DNA of 64,000 bases from Cinnamomum chago (taxonomy: Eukaryota; Streptophyta; Magnoliopsida; Laurales; Lauraceae): contig CP142453.1 of assembly GCA_038049695.1 (NCBI GenBank), positions 16,496,001 to 16,560,000 on the forward strand, in the 5' to 3' direction. The first letter of the stretch is position 1; each line of letters starts with the position of its first letter. A program made the position numbers and the translations under genes. This document shows positions 35,701-51,833 of the stretch, one piece after another. A model generated the notes under the pieces. That model searched no databases and was not told the origin of the DNA. It saw nothing but the letters and a program-made list of their open reading frames with translations.

Positions 35701-36168
35701 ACCCTGAAAAACACGAAAATGGAAAACAAATCCAAAAATAAAATACAAACATGAAATCTTACCTTTTGTAAAGAAACCAGAGAGAGCAGCGATAAAAGAG
35801 GAGGGCTTCGTGCAGGACAAGATGCGATGCGACGACGAGCACAGTCTCTCCGACGATGTCAACACCGGGCGCCGAGGAGCTGAGGAGACGAGATGAGGTT
35901 GGGGAGGAGACGATACAAGATTGGGTTTCGTTGAGGGTTTCGTTGAGGGAGACGTGAGGAGAAACTGTGAGGGCATCGTTGAGGCTGAGGAGACGATGAA
36001 ATCCTCAAAATAACGTTTGTTGAAATGGGCAGACCACGAAACGTGTTTGAAAGAAATGGGCGGGCTTTCAATTTTAGACCGAGATGGAAATGGGCAGGCG
36101 GGCTTTCAGTCACTCACACGTAGGTGAGCGGACGCTCTCCTCCGCTTTAGCTGAGGAGAGGCCCCCTC
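32758..36168. mobile_element. Non-autonomous MULE with ~1-kb terminal inverted repeats
   Basis: The left arm (32758-33792, from GAGGGGGCCT) and the right arm (35115-36168, ending AGGCCCCCTC) are near-identical inverted repeats. The right arm has about 22 extra bases near its outer end. AATATATAT lies directly outside both ends as a 9-bp target duplication, the Mutator signature, although it sits in an AT repeat. The centre of about 1.3 kb has no transposase. The arms look like captured genic sequence: proline/serine-rich frames (for example MPSQFLLTSP) end at a splice-donor-like AAAAG|GTAAGA. A direct copy of part of the arm (about 33060-33160) recurs at 33802-33903, and a 78-bp unit is tandemly doubled at 34171-34323. 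The captured gene is not recognised. Confidence 0.82.
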
Positions 36169-39100
36169 AATATATATATATATATATCTTGGAGAAATTT
36201 AAGCCATTTATATTTACTTGATTGAGAGATTTACATCATTTATATTCACTTGCCTTGCATGAATTGACACTGTTTTCAATTTAACACCAATTTAACCATT
36301 AACCATTACTGGATTCCAGCCACAAAAATAAATGCCCTAAAAATGCATGTGTGGGTTTTTGGGACATTTATAATAAGTATGGGGAATGAAATTACATTCA
36401 TATCACCATTTTGTTATAGTTGAGTGATTGTTACAAGAGGCATTTTAGTATATGAGAATATATAAAATAAATAAAAATGGAAGGGCCAAGCCATGCCTAG
36501 CATTGTCCAAGCCCAGAGCTCAAATCTCAAGGACCACAGAGAATATGTTTTCTTAAAAACAAAAGCCCTCATTTTAAGGGCTTTTGAGGGCCGGCCCAGA
36601 CCAATTTCTCTCATCTGAGGGCTAGAATGACGGGCCTCTGTCCAAACTCAAGCTAGGGCAAGCCCATTTTTCTTTTTGTTGTTATGCTATATTAGTTATC
36701 AGGGCTAGAAGTGTCACTTTTAAAGCGAGGACAATAGATCGCCAACACCACACTTTATGGTAGTCTGGTGTTGGACCTTTTCATCACATACATACCCGTG
36801 GATCAATTCTTGGTTCTTCAAAATTTCAAGTATCACTTTTGACTAATACCTAGAACATGAAAAAAAAGAAAAAGAAAAGTTGAGTATAATAGATCGATCT
36901 ATCTTTGTGCTATGAGTTCAGTGGTTTGGAAAGCAACTTCAAAACCCTTGAGTGTCTACCTATGTTTCTTACAAGTGGAACGAGTGGAATTCATAGTGGG
37001 AACCACCCTCAAAACATCCAATCAGTTCAAAGTAAACTCCTACCGAGTGTACTAGATGTCCCCAAAGTTTATCCCAACAAAAGTCAGTCAACCCACCATA
37101 AGATTAAACACGTGATTAAAAGCGTAACTGTTGCACATCATTAGTATTTATAAAATTATCTTAATTATGCTCTTAATTACACCCAATAAAGTCAGCCCAA
37201 TGTAAGATTGGCATGGCTGGCTCATTTACAACTTACACCCCAATGGTTACTCCTAAGTCCAAACGATAGACCTTACCATTTAGGGGTGCAAATGGGTATT
37301 TAAAGAGCCTTGATTAGAATAAACCGGATATGAAATCTATGATTGGATTTTCTTTTTTGATATATGGGAGAAGTTCATATTTGAATTTGAATCCATGCAT
37401 AGTGGATTAGAAGCTTTCAACTCTCAAATTAGATCCCCATTTGTTTAACCCAAGGATATAGATTTAGGATGATTGCATTCACATATTATAAAGATATATA
37501 GGTTGTAAGGGCTTAAATAGTACTCAATATTCATTTTGAGAGTATACTTAGCCTTAATCATTTACCGTTTATCAATCTAACTTGTATATTTAAAAAGTTT
37601 TTTCATGCTCTTTATATATATATTAAAGCAATAGGGGAGGTGGGCTGTGAGGGATGCCACATCAGCACTCAATTATTCTCCTTTTAGAAAAATCATTTAG
37701 AAAATAGTGAGAGAGTCTTTGCCTTTCAAGTGGGGCCTTTTTAATTCTTCTCAAATCTCCTAAAATGTCCCCATCCCCTCCAATCTTCCCTAAAAAATCT
37801 CTCATTTAGTAAAGTACATAAAATCCTTCTAACTTCCCCTCAAATCTCTATTTTCCTAACTTTCCTATTTTATCTTCTTATCTTAATCCTCAATTATCAA
37901 TTTTGATGGTGCAATATTATATACTATGGGCCCCATCTAACTAAAGTCATAAGTCTCCAATATTGTGGAGCCCATCAAGCTGTGAAGAATGATAATGATA
38001 TAGGGCTCATCTAATGAAATGCGACAAATCCCATAATACGTTGATGGGAATTTAGAGCCCAACTAATTGTGAAGAAAGTCTCATGCAATACAATAGCACA
38101 CGTTTAACGAAAATTGTAAGAGTTTCATCTAAATGTGAAGAATATCTAATGATGCAATCAATGTTATATGTATGGGGCCTATCCAATCAAATGTCATAAA
38201 TTTAAAAACACTAAACGTACAATTTCTATACATTTCCTTTTTTATGTATTTTTTTGTGTTTAATGTTTTTTTCCTTTTATCGTAGTCCTATTTTATTATT
38301 CTTTCTGTTTTGATAGGTTTTCATGGATTTATAATTTTCTTTTATTTCTCGGTTTCAATGTTTGATTTTTAGGCGTTGAGTTTCCATGATTTTATTTGTT
38401 TCTTCTAAACTATTTCTATCATTGGATTGTCTATGCACTTATATTTTCGTGCTGTATTTTTGTGGTGTTTTTCTTAATTTTATTTTTTTATTATGGGTTT
38501 ATTCTTCTAATTTTAAAAGAATGTTTGAAGTAAAATACTCAACTAATTTCAAATAAATTAAAAAGCTCTGAGCCTTGCCCATGCATGCTAAATTGGCCCG
38601 ACGAGCCTCCATGGGCACAACAGCACAGGGCATCGATTTTCATTGGGATGATGATAGTGGGCAATGGTCCCATGTTCTTTGATTACCAATGACATTTGAA
38701 ATTTATTTGATTAAATAGGTCGTCTTGCCTGGGTTTGATGATGGGTTTGAGAGTACTATCCACCATAAAACTTGAAATTTCTTTTACCGTTTTCTTTATT
38801 TTTGTATGTATTTCAGATGTAATCAATTTGACGGCAGCAAGAACTCCATTTATGAGGTTTCGATGTAACTATCATCAAAGGAGTTGAATTCATTGGGCTT
38901 TGAAATTAGCAATGGATAACAAAAATCCGAATGCATTTCTTATGACTAATATTAATGGACGCATATTTTTATTCTTTTCTCATTTTTTTTCCTTCTTTGA
39001 ATGGTATTATTTTTTCTTTTTGCTTCCATCCAGAATTTTCTCTTTTTTAGCAGGGACTTTCAACCCATGCATTTTTCAATTTACAAAGATTTTATAGGTG

Positions 39101-40069
39101 TGATATTACAAAATTCTCATTATTATTTTTCACGATAATTTATTTCTTTTACCATAAAATCTTAATGTCTTTTTCCACTTTATTTTCTTCTAAGAAATCT
39201 TTAAAATAATAATAGTGGATTCTTCTTTTTTAATTTTAATTATTATAATAATTTACTATATCTTTGTTAGCGTTTGTTGCTAGTTATCTAATTATACTAA
39301 TGCACTTTGCATCTTATTTCAAATCAAGATATGATGACATATGCGGTTTGTTCTTTTGCAAGAATCCAGATAATACTTGTCTAAAGAATTTATAAATTCT
39401 CCAAATAGTTACCCCCACGTGGAATTTACAAATCTTCAATGCCAAATAAGCATTTGTAAATTTTAAGGGTGCTGGAATTACGAGACTTCTCATAAGGTTG
39501 TAATTCAAAATTATAGCAAAGAAAAAAAAAACATAGCATTTTGGGGCTGTCATTTTAGTGGATTGAAAATAATTTGATGTGTTGGAGAAATCATGGCATA
39601 ATGCGATGGCTTATCTTTGGCATTTGCCAATGCTATTAATCTTTAGTCCAATTTCAAAATCTTAGCCACCTAAAATGTCTTAAATAATTTTTGAAATTTA
39701 ATGAATTTCTAACTCTTTGCTTTTTGGTTAAATTTTTGGATGCTCAAATAGATAGAAGGACTTAGGAATTCCACATTCCCACATGTTTTGAAATTTTAAG
39801 AATTCTCGAGACAAAAATTCTTTAAATTCGAGTGAAGAAAAATGTCGTAAATGCTAAATAAAAATTCCCAACTTGACAAATTTTAGTCAATAATTATACT
39901 AACGAAATAGGCCCATACATTTTATGTCATATTTGGGCTCGGAATCAAATCTATATAAATCTTGAATGGGTTTGAATCTAACCAGTTTCCATCCCAGCCT
40001 TACCTCTTTATTCCATAAAATCACCAAAACACCCTTCACTTATAATCCTCATTTCCAACACACACTCAA
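36169..40069. other. Intergenic, no gene seen
   Basis: The sequence is very AT-rich. It begins with a TA run (36170-36187) and has GGCC-rich transposon-like words at about 36580-36660. Many T-rich tracts occur between 38200 and 39300. Open frames are short and motif-free. The last few hundred bases should contain the distal RPL8 promoter. Confidence 0.45.
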
Positions 40070-43441
<3,372 letters not shown>

Positions 43442-46400
43442 TGAATTTGTGCTTTGTTTTGCTAGAAAACTCTCTTTCCTTTTGTTTTCCTTTTATTTTC
43501 TCTCTGCTGTTTCAAAAAAGAAGTTGGATTTCAAATTTTTGATTGAAGAGGCTTGCAAATTTCTATTAATGTCTATTGCAACTCATGGCCCACACACGCC
43601 TGCTTTAACATGTTAGTCTCAGCTAAAAATTTCGTTCATACCAAATTCTATGCTGTTCTAGAATCAGGGAAAATGTTTCATAATTCTCTGGTTGTCTTAA
43701 CCAGTTTTAAGGCCCTGTTTTGGATAGTGGGTCTAATCAGTTTACCTGTAAATCTAGTTGCCTGCAACTCTGTCAACAAGGGGGTAAAAGAGCAAAACAA
43801 ATGAAATTTACAGGTAGCTCAAGCTATCACTGCAGCTGCATGCTTACAAGGATCCATATGGTTACATATGGCGTGAGAATTATCCAAGAAGTGGAGATTT
43901 TCAAGAATGTTAACACATGGTATCAGGTTCACCTGGATGGTAATCCTCCGACTCCATTTGTATTGTTGCTCTGTAACTTGTCTTTGGACACCAAACGTCC
44001 TCGGGTGAGTGGGGTTTTATCTCCAAATGGAACGGGAAGATACTGGCCTATAGTGCCCTAAAGCAGGGTTGATTAGAATGAAACAAGAAGAATTTCTCTA
44101 TTTTTATTGGGATGTTGGTGACAGACAGTAAGTAATACTGGTTCTGATGCATGCAGTTAAGATCTCTACCCCATATGCATGAGGCGATTCTATCTCAATG
44201 ATATTATGTGGGCTCCCGGTATATTAAACAATCATGGCTAGCCATACTACAGATCATCATCAAAGCCTTATCTCCATTATGCATAATACGATGGCCCAAT
44301 GTCATCAAATCCTCATGCTGTTAAAGACTCTTTTTGTAAAGACCAGCGATCTACCAATCTCCGTGGAGTGTTGAGAAGGGGAAAGAAATGGGGGTAGAGT
44401 AGAAGAGGCCAGCAAAATTGCTAATATTCAGGGCAAGGTGGGCAGCAAGAAAATGACCAATATCTCCACCCTGGATTTTTAGGAAGCACAAGCACATGTG
44501 TAAGAGCGGCTGCTTAAGGAACAAATGGGACGACAACAGAGAGGCAACAAAGTATAGATGGGTGAGCACTGAACACTGCACATAAGCTAACCCTGCTCCA
44601 AGCATTTCCTTCATTGCCATGCCATTTATTTGACAGCCAGTTAGGATCTTGATAAATCGGATGCTGGAAACTTCATGTTCGTTTTTTTATTTTTATTTTT
44701 GCATCTTAATAACCAGTGATGGAGTAATAACCTCAAGTTACCTGTAAGTGAGAGGTTTTTTCTATTGCCACAAGGTTCATAACCATTCACTGGGAAACTG
44801 ATCGCAGGGCAGAGCTGTGTTCCGAGGAACCCAAACAGAATCTCATGATTTCCTGCTTCTGGGGGGTCTTCAATTCTCCTGTTTCAGAAACTAGAAGCCC
44901 CATCGTTCATGGCTATGTCAGTTGTCACTACAATTTACCATTAACCCTCAAAATGGTTCTAGTCTAGATATCATACTGCTTTTTTTCAGCCTAAAAAACC
45001 CCTTTTCTGCCAAGGCATTTTATAGTACTGATTATATATATTTCAAAAACAACTCTCTGCCTTTATGTTAGACGTAACTACCCATTTCTAAAGTTAGGAA
45101 CGAGGTTCCTCAACAACTAAATTTGGAGTTAAAAAGTTCAAGTATGGCTTTCTAGAGCAATGGATAATCATCCCAAGCAATGGATGAAATGAGCTCGTGG
45201 CAATGGTAGGGTGCTCGCTATTGCAATCTACTGGGTGGAAAAAAAAAATCCCAATAAAACAATGTGGGAGATCAGCTATTAGTCCTTATCAAAAGCACTC
45301 ATGATGATTATTAGCCTTACCCAGTTAGAGAGGTCAGGTCACAATCCAAGTCGAATCTCTCCTCTGAATCTGATCCACCCCACCGATTACTATAGAAAAA
45401 AAAAGGCTCAAATTGATAATACTTTTCTCAATTTCATGTCATGAGAAAATGTGAGAAGCTTTTGCATTGATTTTGAAAGAACAGAACCACATTTCCGGTA
45501 AATAATGTAAGCATTAAAAGATCAAAAGATACTATTCGTTGGACTCGTATAAAAACAAAACGAATCACATATTACTACTTTAATTTATTTTTAAAGTAGT
45601 TAAAACACATCCTAAAATCTTAAATTCACAGGACATTGTTTTCTAATGTCTAGAGATTTTTTTTTTAAATCATTTTTATACAAATCTTAAGGCTTCTTGT
45701 GCTCTAGGATGCAACTCAGCCAGACGACTCGCTGATTCTCAGCGCAACTCAGTTAAATGGCTTGACTCAAGGGGGGACTGAGTCACCCCCAGCACTCATA
45801 TTTCCCCTTGAGGCAACGCTATATCTCATTTACAATTCGCATATGACAATGTGCTATTCCTCTTCCCTTGATACAATCTGAACCACTTTTTTTTTTTTTT
45901 TTCCAACCTATTTGAGACTTGAGAGTGAGGTATAGGTCAAAAGGATAAACAACAGTGTCTCAAGCCATTTTACACAAAAAAAAAAAAAAAAAAAAAAAAA
46001 GAAGAAGTTAGTCTCAGCTGACCTTTTGTTTTTTTCCATGCAACATCAATTCTCAAAATCAGTGGATACAAAAAGAAGAAGAAGAAGCTGAATATTTATT
46101 TGGTAGTGGAACACATGCAAGACCTGAGTAACAGGAACGCTTGTGTTCTATCATATTCTTGGCAAAATGAGAAAGAAATTGCCACAGTGGATTTTTTTTT
46201 TTTTTTTTTTTTAATGCTTAGCAGCTACAGCTATCCACAGCTATCCTTATTCAGGCCTCTATCTCCGCTATTCCTTATTACCCATATGGCTGCACAAAAA
46301 TCATTGCTGAGATTGTTAAAGAAGAAGAGTCAATTCTCGCAAAAAAAATTCTGTATGGTAAAAAAGGCAGTACTTTATACTTTCATTTGCATCCTCTGAA

Positions 46401-47154
46401 TTGGAATGAGCACTAAAACCAAGTCTTTCAGAGGTCTCAGGATTCACAGCTAAGAACTTTAAAAAACAGAGCTTTCCTGTTGGCCCTTGGTTGGCCTTTT
46501 ATCTCCGAATCAAACACTTTGTGAGCTTCCTTTATAAGAGAATGGTACTTGCAGAAGAAACCCTTTCTTTCTCGTTAGAGAGAAACAAAACCTTTTTGGA
46601 AACAATTGCCTAGTATCAGGCCAGTTTTACAATAAGGGTCTGGTTGGAGAATAGGTGATGGGTCAATGGTGGATATCTGGAATGAAAAATGGATTCCCTG
46701 AGTGTACAATCTGAAGGATAATTCCTACGCTGGCTACTGCACCTTCTCCTCCCCCTTACAAAGTCAAGGATTTCCTCACTAATATATATCCCACCTCTTA
46801 TTCAGTCCACATCGATATCAGAAATTCCGGATGCCATGTAACTTAGCATGCAACTAAGAAAATGAAGCAGAAGATAAGAAAATGAGAGAGAGATGAAATG
46901 GAGGTGCCAAAGGCAAAAAGTTGTAGCCACATCCAGTGTTGAAGTAAAATTTAGGGCAATGTTTCACACATTTCATGAGATGATATGGCTCATACAATTA
47001 ATGAATGAAACTGGGATCAGTCTCACGCAGCCATTTGTATAGCGCCCATCTTCCACGAAAGGAGAAAGCACATAGAGGTTAACTACCACTTTGCCCAAAA
47101 TGTTACTAGTGTGAGTGATTAAAATGTTAATCCCTATGTTTGGAAATGCGTTCA
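43442..47154. other. Intergenic, no gene seen
   Basis: The first bases hold the RPL8 3' UTR. Beyond it are homopolymer runs (poly-A at about 45977-46000, poly-T at about 46190-46212) and short motif-free frames. No transposon could be delimited. Confidence 0.45.
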
Positions 47155-47521
47155 ACTTGAAGGCAAAATCTTCTTCTGCAGGAACATCCGCATGCAGACA
47201 TTCCCATCCAACTGATAAAAGAGGCGGCTAGGCACATCAAATTGTCAAGACTCCTGAATTTAAAGCGCTCACCAATTGGATGGGAACATCTGCACACAGG
47301 ACATTCCAATAGGAGAAAATTCGCCGACTTGGAGATCTCTTCACCAAAGAGTTTGAAGGATTCATCTAAAATTTATGACTGACACACATTAATAGTTGGA
47401 ATCTATTCAAACCTTTCGGGGGAGTGTAGATACAAGAGAATCATGGCATGTGTGGAGATTCAATCCCATGTTTAAGTAGTGAATGTGCCCCCATGTCTAG
47501 ATGGTTTTATCTTATCTTATC

Positions 47522-47555
<34 letters not shown>

Positions 47556-48180
47556 GTTCTTTCATAAGTTTTGGGAGATTCTAAAAGGTGAGATGTAATG
47601 TCTTGTTTACAAGGATTTCATGCTCAAGGTTGTCTTCATGAGTAGTTAGGTGCTTTTTTCATTGTTTTGATTCACTCTTTTATCAGTTGGATGAGAATGT
47701 TTGCACGTGGATGTTCCTTAGGTCTCCTGAATTTAAAGGTGCTCACTAGTTGGAAGGGAACATTTGCGTACAAGACATTCCAGTTGGAGAAAATTCCCCA
47801 ACTTGGAGATCTCTTCACCAAAGAGACTGAAGGATTCATCTGAAATTTCCGTCTGACACACATGAATAGTTGGAATCTATTCACACCTTACATAGGAGTG
47901 TAGATACGAGAGAATTATAGCACATGTGGCAGATTCACCTACAATAATTTTAGATGCATTTTATATCTCAATACATCTTCCATGAGGTGTGCAATCCCAT
48001 GTTTAAGAAGTGAATGTGCCCCCATGTCCAGATGGTTATATCTTTTCTTATCTTATCTTATTATTATTATTATGTTCTTTCATAAGTTTTGGGAGATGCC
48101 TTAAAGGTGATATAATGTCTTGTTTACATGGACTTCATGCTCAGGGTTCTCTTCATGAGTAGTTAGGTGTTTCTTTCATT
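47155..48180 (+). repeat. Degenerate copia-like 3' ends, direct duplication
   Basis: Two diverged direct copies (about 47155-47640 and 47665-48135) share AACTTGGAGATCTCTTCACC, GACACACAT, AGTTGGAATCTATTCA, GTGTAGATAC and a TTATCTTATTATTA tract. In one frame the shared start resembles the end of Ty1/copia polyproteins (LGDLFTKEF). A purine run CGGGGGAG before TGTAGATAC in copy 1 looks like a polypurine tract and LTR start. Copy 2 has an extra segment of about 70 bp. A (TTA)n microsatellite with about 11 units lies at about 47518-47557. Confidence 0.45.
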
Positions 48181-50415
48181 GTTTTGATTCCTAAGAAGGA
48201 TGGTGCAGCCACAATTCAGGATCTCCAACCACTTTGTCTTCTTCGAGTACCTGTAGGTGTCGGCAAAGGTAGCCAACCACTTGAAACAAGGTATCCATTC
48301 TTTCATCTCTCACCAGCAGGGTGCTTTTGTGGAAGGTAGGCAAATATTGGGCTCTATGCTTACAAGTGCGGAAGGTAGCCCACAAGTGTAATAATTCTAG
48401 GCATCATGCGAGGAGGCTTGGAGTATTTCTAAGATTTGAAAAGGCTCACAATCTGGTGGATGAAGGATTGCTTGATTACTCTCTTTGGAGGATGGGGTTG
48501 GTGAAAGAAGGGAGGATCTAGATTCATGCCTATGTCTCATCAGTATATTACTCTGTTATGATCAGTGGGCCCCCTAAGAGGATTTTTCATGAGACTAATG
48601 CTTACATCAAGGGGATCCACCGCCTCCCCACCCCCACCCCTGTTGCGCCTCATCATTTTTGAGGCATCGGGCATTCTGGTAAGGAAGGCTAGGTTAAGTG
48701 GGTTGTCATATGGGTTCCACATTGAGTACTCAGTTATTGGGATAAGGCATTTACCTAACTGATGAAACTGAGGTTTTCCGTGATGCTAGTGTGAAGCAGG
48801 TGGAAAATCTTAATATGGTGGTTCCCTAGTTTATGCTTGTATCTGATTCTAGCATGAAGATTAATTTTTCTAAGTGTGAACTTATGTGTGTTCGTTTGGA
48901 TCAGACTCGGGCAATAGACCTTACAGTTAGGTCTTGGTTCCATCTACTTGGGCAAGCCGTCAAAAGCCTTATGGTCTCCAGTCATTGGGGAATTAGAGAA
49001 GCAGATATCTACTTGGAAAAGTAGATATTTGTCATTTCGAGGGCAGATTAGTTTAATTAAGTTGGCTTTTGCTAGTGTGAGTATTTATTTATTTTATCTG
49101 CCTTGCACCATCCAATTAGTGTATATTTATTTTGTATGCAACGTAAGTTCTTATGGAAAGACAATACCAATCATCAGCAGTTTCACTTAAGAGGGAAGGG
49201 GAAGGTTTGATGTCCTACTAATGATGGTGGTTTGGAAATTTAATAAATTTGGATAATTAACTGCACGCTTTTGGCAAGCAGCTTTGGCAACTGTTGTGGG
49301 GAGAATTCTTTGTGGAAGCCAGTCCTTACTAGGAAGTAGAATGTTCTCAATGATTGGCTGGTTGGTGGATGTTGTTTCTTCTCATGTGTCAGGGTTAATG
49401 GTCCAGCGCTGCTTCTGTTTGGACAACATTTCTCCTCAAGATTGGCTATGGTATTGGGTATTGGTCTTATCTTCATTTTAGGGAGGATGAGCGGTGTGAT
49501 GATAGTGCTTTGACTGAGGCATACCCCAATTTACTTTTATTTCCTCTAATAGGAGGCTATGGTTTCTGATTATCTTGATTGGCTAGGTGAACTTTTTAAC
49601 TGGATGACACCTTTTCGATGTAATTTGCATCATGATGAATATATTTTGTTGGCAGATCTGCTATCAGCAATACTTGTTGTGGAAAATTAGACAGATAATA
49701 GGTTCTGCTCCTGTGATTCAAAGTGGGTATTTCTATGAAATCTTTTTACAATCAGCTGCTTCATAGTGGAAATTCTTCCGCTGCATTCGTCCTTTTGTGG
49801 AAAATACTTGCTTCTTCAATGGTGGTGGCACTTGTATGGACTCTTGACTTTTTAGATAAGTTAATGACTATAAACCATTTGAGGGAGTGTATGAAAAGCA
49901 TTATGTGAGGAAGTGTATGAAAAGTATTATGTGTTTGCATGCTGCAGAGGAAATTCTTCATCTGTTTCTGCTTTGCTTATTTGCATTGGTGTATGAGGGT
50001 ATTTTTTAATCTTTTTGGTATCCACTTGATGATGCCTTTGAAGGCACATGCCTCGTTGGAAGCTTGAAGTTTAGGTTTCATAGATTCACAGGGTTCTGTT
50101 TGATCGATGTTCTCTTTCATTTCTATTCTTTGGTCTCTTTGGCTCGAGTTGAATAACCATACCTTACATAATCAGATCGATTCCCTGTTTGGTGTGGTTA
50201 TGACAGCTTAGGCAAGGGTTATCTCTTGGGCTCTTACAATGAAACAGTTTAAGGGGCTGTTTCCTTGTAATCTATGGAGGTGTTGGAGAGAGTGGTGTGG
50301 ATATTTATGTTTTTGTTTGCCAGATGGAGTTTAGATTTGTGTTTTACTTTTCCTTGTAGCTCATTGCTTTCTTGCATAAAACGAGAGGTTATTATTTTTC
50401 TTAAAAAAAAAATGA
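48181..50415 (+). pseudogene. Degenerate L1-type LINE reverse transcriptase remnant
   Basis: Broken frames on the plus strand read like plant non-LTR reverse transcriptase: INFSKCELMCVRLD, GKPSKALWSPVIGELEK and STWKSRYLSFRGQISLIK. Tryptophan-rich pieces like the zf-RVT region follow (49300-49850). Stops and frameshifts are frequent. The remnant ends near a CTTAAAAAAAAAATG tail at about 50400. It is old and dead. Confidence 0.7.
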
Positions 50416-51833
50416 AAACATTATTTAGTAAACACAAAAAGATCGGGGATACAACTAATAACCACACTCGAAGATCAAGTGCCTTTCTAATTGACAAGAT
50501 CCCCTCTCTATAAAACATAGCGTGTTGTGTTTAGCTTAGAGATGATGATCATAATTTGGGCATCTGATTGAGCTATTATCCCATGTGCTATGTAAGACGA
50601 CAAGATTACTGATATGGTCTTCAGAGTTCTATAGTTCGGTTTGCCATGGAAAAGGGTATGAGGGTCTTAGTGTCTATGTTCCACCAAGTGGAGTGGAGGC
50701 AGATAGGAATTATAAACTACTTTAAAAAAAAAAAAAAAAATCCCGTGAGATGTGACTCTACAAGTGAACAGCGAATATTACACCAAAAAAAAAAAAACGC
50801 TGAAGCAGAAAAAAAACGCATTACTTCCAAAACCCATCTTGTCGAAGAAAAGTGAACTCTTATAAACATCAAGTTTCATTATGTAATGCACAGCATATCT
50901 TTATTCAATTTAGAAAAGCTAATGGAACAAAATACCACCGGAATCCACATCATAAACCACCACTTCACAGGAAAATCTCACACTCTTACATAGTAAGGAA
51001 AATGAGAAAAGTATAAAGTATGTGCAAACTGGCCCTTCTTCTACAAGTGGCTACACCGTTAGTGTCTCATTCTCAACATCCAAGCTACATGCTAACTGTC
51101 ATCTATATGATGATAGTGTTAATAACCAGTAACACCAAAAGCTCGAGCTATTAGTGAACAACATAACCATTTATATCAACATATAGTTCCTATTGATGCA
51201 CGATGGATCACTGAATTTGATCAGAAAAAATCATTCCACAAACAAACTGTTATGTTTGAGGTGGAAAAGACCACTTCCATCATAATAGGTAAAAGAACAG
51301 AAAAAAAAGAAAAGAAAAGAAAAAAAAAAAGAGTAGGAAAATTGCTAAGGTCAGCTCACAATCAGCATTACTTAGTTTGGCTAACATACATAACAAAGAT
51401 TAAAATATTTCAAACCCTTTTTCTCACAATATCCAGGATATCTTTGTCAGTCCAAAAAGATTCATCCCATTTGAGATGTATTGTTGTCCAAATACCTGAA
51501 GATCTTTGTACTTGTTCAAGAAATAAGAAATCACTAGAACAACTCTACTCCACATTGTCATGGAGAGTTTAATTCACAATACATCCATTGTCCCCCTTTG
51601 ATCTTCTAACACTAGGGTAACACACTCTAGCCTACCTAACTAGTATTACACTGACAGATTCTACAACCTCATCTGCCTCTTGTTTAAAGTCAGAGAAGAA
51701 GAAATAAAGAGCCATGTTTCACTTATTTCACAAAGAACAACAATTCTTGCAGATATTAAGCAAAGGGAATTGCAGTATTCTATGGGGAAATCTTACACAT
51801 AGTGTCAGTATTCTTACCTCATAATTCTCTCAA
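50416..51833. other. Intergenic, no gene seen
   Basis: Several poly-A runs occur (50725-50740, 50783-50795, 51300-51330). The last 200-250 bases should hold the 3' UTR of the methyltransferase gene. Nothing else is recognised. Confidence 0.45.

Noticed and set aside
36414..36665. Second hAT-like MITE with GGCC-rich words
   Set aside because: No matching inverted ends or target duplication could be found.
48565..49190. Short frames as independent small genes
   Set aside because: They read as successive pieces of a LINE reverse transcriptase broken by frameshifts.
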